Shown here piece after piece: positions 7,105-8,185 of a stretch of 8,185 nt of DNA (position 1 is its first letter; every line of letters begins with the position of its first letter). The notes under the pieces were generated by a model. The model was not told where the DNA came from. It made no database searches and saw nothing but the letters and a program-made list of their open reading frames with translations. Source of the stretch: Christensenella sp. UBA5394 (GTDB taxonomy: Bacteria; Bacillota; Clostridia; Christensenellales; CAG-138); NCBI GenBank assembly GCA_002409725.1, contig DHOI01000026.1:1-8185 (forward strand). Reading direction: 5' to 3'. The translations under genes were made by a program, and so were the position numbers.

Positions 7105-7235
7105 GCCGCTCGGTGGCAGGTACCGTATGGCCGTGGTTCTTTGGCGCTTGGCACGGCAGGCGGGTTCAAGGCGTTTGAGAGAGGACGCGGCTCCTTGTCT
7201 CAAACTCCCTGAGACTAAAACCGAGCGGCTTTTTT
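7105..7235 (+). terminator. Branched structured element with long-range 10-bp closing helix and T6 tail
   Basis: GCCGCTCGGT (7105-7114) is the exact reverse complement of ACCGAGCGGC (7220-7229), which runs straight into six T (7230-7235). The 105 nt enclosed contain a perfect 6-bp hairpin GCCGTG/CACGGC (7130-7135/7152-7157) and a longer hairpin GTTTGAGA/TCTCAAAC (7173-7180/7198-7205), extended inside by AGGA/TCCT (7182-7185/7192-7195). This is a three-way-junction layout whose closing helix plus T-run looks like an intrinsic terminator. It could be a transcription terminator or attenuator between mraY and murD, a small RNA ending in its own terminator, or an inserted element with 10-bp terminal inverted repeats. 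I recognise no known riboswitch or T-box. The pairing is seen; the function is inferred. Confidence 0.45.
7197..7215 (+). other. Alternative hairpin competing with the 7173-7205 stem
   Basis: GTCTCA (7197-7202) pairs perfectly with TGAGAC (7210-7215) around a 7-nt loop. Its left arm overlaps the right arm of the 7173-7180/7198-7205 stem, so only one can form at a time. It ends 4 nt before the 3' strand of the closing helix. Such mutually exclusive pairings are typical of conditional leaders, but 6 bp is short and may be chance. Confidence 0.35.
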
Positions 7236-7247
7236 ATCCGATTGCAG

Positions 7248-7269
7248 GGGACGCCATCCTCGGCGTCCC
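7248..7269 (+). other. Perfect 8-bp hairpin in the murD leader
   Basis: GGGACGCC (7248-7255) pairs with GGCGTCCC (7262-7269) around a 6-nt loop (ATCCTC). The hairpin ends 18 nt before the murD Shine-Dalgarno site (GGGAGG, 7288-7293) and no T-run follows, so it is not a terminator. It may protect the 5' end of a processed murD transcript or affect its translation. No good promoter is seen next to it: CATAAT (7271-7276) lacks a suitable -35. Confidence 0.45.
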
Positions 7270-7299
7270 GCATAATACGATAGGCCCGGGAGGTTCACG

Positions 7300-8185
7300 A
7301 TGAAAAGGCAAAAAAAAGCTCTCATCTGCGGCATGGCCAAAAGCGGCGTGGCCAGCGCCCGGCTGCTGGCCAAAGACGGCTACGTTGTGACCATAAACGA
7401 CATAAAGGCCGAGATCCCCGGTCTAATGGACGCGCTTTGCGGCATAGAGTATACAGACGCCCTTGGGCAAGATCCGATGGAGCTGGTGGAAGGGCAGGAC
7501 TTGGTCGTCCTTAGCCCCGTAATTCCCATCTTCGCTCCCTTTGCTAAAAAGGCCAGGGAACTGGGCGCCGAGGTGATCGGTGAGATCGAGCTGGGCTACC
7601 GCTACTGCGCGCCGGGTACGCGCTTCGTCTGCATCAGCGGCACCAATGGCAAAACCACCACTACGGCCCTCACGGGCGAGCTTTTCAAGGCTGCCGGAGT
7701 CAGAACCTTCGTGCTGGGCAATATCGGCGTCCCCATCGCTAAGGAGGCCCCCAATACCCGGCCTGGGGATTACGTGGTGGCGGAGGTGGCCGCCCTGCAA
7801 TTGGAGAGCATCGCGCACTTTCGGCCCAATGCCATGGGCATGCTCAATATTTCCGAGGATCATCTCAACCGCTTTGAAAACAGCATGGAAAACTACGTGG
7901 CGGCCAAGTGCCGCGCCTTTGAAAACCAGCGGGCGGAGGATTTCGCCGCGCTCAATTTCGATGACCCCGTGGTGCGGGAGATGGCGACGCTCACCAAGGC
8001 CAGGGTGGTCTATTTTTCCCGGGAGCATGAGTTGAGCGAGGGCCTAAGTCTCTCGGCGGGCTATATGACCTGGCGGATGGGCGGTGAGGAAGTGCGGCTG
8101 ATCCGGCCCGATGAATTGCGCATCCCCGGCTGGCATAACCTACAAAACGCCATGTGCGCCGCCACGTTGGCCCTGTGCATTGGCC
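7300..8185 (+). CDS. murD: UDP-N-acetylmuramoylalanine--D-glutamate ligase MurD, 5' part (cut by window end)
   Basis: MurD is the cytoplasmic ATP-dependent ligase that adds D-glutamate to UDP-MurNAc-L-Ala. The window holds 295 codons of a gene normally about 450 long; the frame is open to the right edge, so the C-terminal domain lies outside. Visible are the N-terminal UDP-binding fold (GMAKSGVASARLL, 11-23), an LSP-x-IP block, the P-loop GTNGKT (114-119), GNIGVP, and YVAAKCRAF (199-207) with the likely carbamylated Lys203. Several usually conserved blocks differ: EVAALQLE (162-169) where most MurDs have E-x-SSFQLE, DHLNRF (187-192) where DHLDR-type is usual, and LSPVIP where LSPGIP is usual. 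The ATG has GGGAGG 6 nt away. It follows mraY as in other dcw clusters but after an unusually long gap. The family call is firm from motifs and position. Confidence 0.93.
   Translation, partial: MKRQKKALICGMAKSGVASARLLAKDGYVVTINDIKAEIPGLMDALCGIEYTDALGQDPMELVEGQDLVVLSPVIPIFAPFAKKARELGAEVIGEIELGYRYCAPGTRFVCISGTNGKTTTTALTGELFKAAGVRTFVLGNIGVPIAKEAPNTRPGDYVVAEVAALQLESIAHFRPNAMGMLNISEDHLNRFENSMENYVAAKCRAFENQRAEDFAALNFDDPVVREMATLTKARVVYFSREHELSEGLSLSAGYMTWRMGGEEVRLIRPDELRIPGWHNLQNAMCAATLALCIG

Noticed and set aside
7111..7125. Resemblance of GGTGGCAGGTACCG to a T-box sequence
   Set aside because: The match to the T-box consensus is poor and it lies at the 5' side of the element, whereas a T-box sequence sits next to the terminator; no specifier domain was seen.
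7271..7276. CATAAT as a -10 for a murD promoter
   Set aside because: No acceptable -35 at 16-18 bp and no extended -10 TG; it directly abuts the hairpin at 7248-7269.
7103..7303. Open frame of 66 codons between mraY and murD
   Set aside because: TTG start without ribosome binding site, overlaps the structured element and the murD start, and has no recognisable protein features.

Overview
The window is the front half of a division and cell wall (dcw) cluster. All genes are on the + strand, in the order mraZ - rsmH - ftsL - class B PBP (SpoVD/PBP2B type) - murE - mraY - murD; murD runs off the right edge. The sequence is GC-rich by eye, with strong Shine-Dalgarno sites (GGAGG type), GTG and TTG starts, a meso-diaminopimelate-type MurE (DNPR motif), and a PBP with PASTA domains and a SpoVD-like cysteine pair. 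Together these suggest a GC-rich, probably endospore-forming, clostridia-like member of the Bacillota with DAP peptidoglycan. I cannot name the genus from the sequence.

Layout. Bases 1-184 hold no convincing gene. They carry four inverted repeats in a row, the last two of which look like terminators and would separate this cluster from whatever lies to the left. Bases 286-330 hold the cluster promoter: a consensus TATAAT with an extended -10, overlapped by three copies of AGTGKYG spaced exactly 10 bp apart, which fit a MraZ operator. A leader of about 90 nt precedes mraZ (427-873). rsmH (870-1811) overlaps the mraZ stop by 4 nt. ftsL (1834-2331), the PBP gene (2353-4524), murE (4577-6013) and mraY (6043-7059) follow with gaps of 21 to 52 nt, so 427-7059 reads as one operon.

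The tight packing breaks between mraY and murD. This 240-nt gap holds a branched, structured element (7105-7235) closed by a perfect 10-bp long-range helix whose 3' strand runs straight into six T residues, then a perfect 8-bp hairpin (7248-7269) just upstream of the murD ribosome binding site. It is the least explained part of the window and the best candidate for something undescribed: an attenuator or terminator dividing the cluster, a small RNA, or a small inserted repeat.

How the genes work together. MraZ is the DNA-binding regulator of the cluster and RsmH methylates 16S rRNA. FtsL and the PBP are membrane proteins of the septal (or spore-cortex) synthesis machinery. MurD and MurE add D-Glu and meso-DAP to the UDP-MurNAc peptide in the cytoplasm, and MraY transfers the finished phospho-MurNAc-pentapeptide to undecaprenyl phosphate to make lipid I. 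murF is not between murE and mraY, as in Bacillus. Apart from the mraY-murD gap, the hairpin array at the left edge, the PBP's mixed features and some MurD motif changes, this is a conventional dcw cluster; I found no new multi-gene system.
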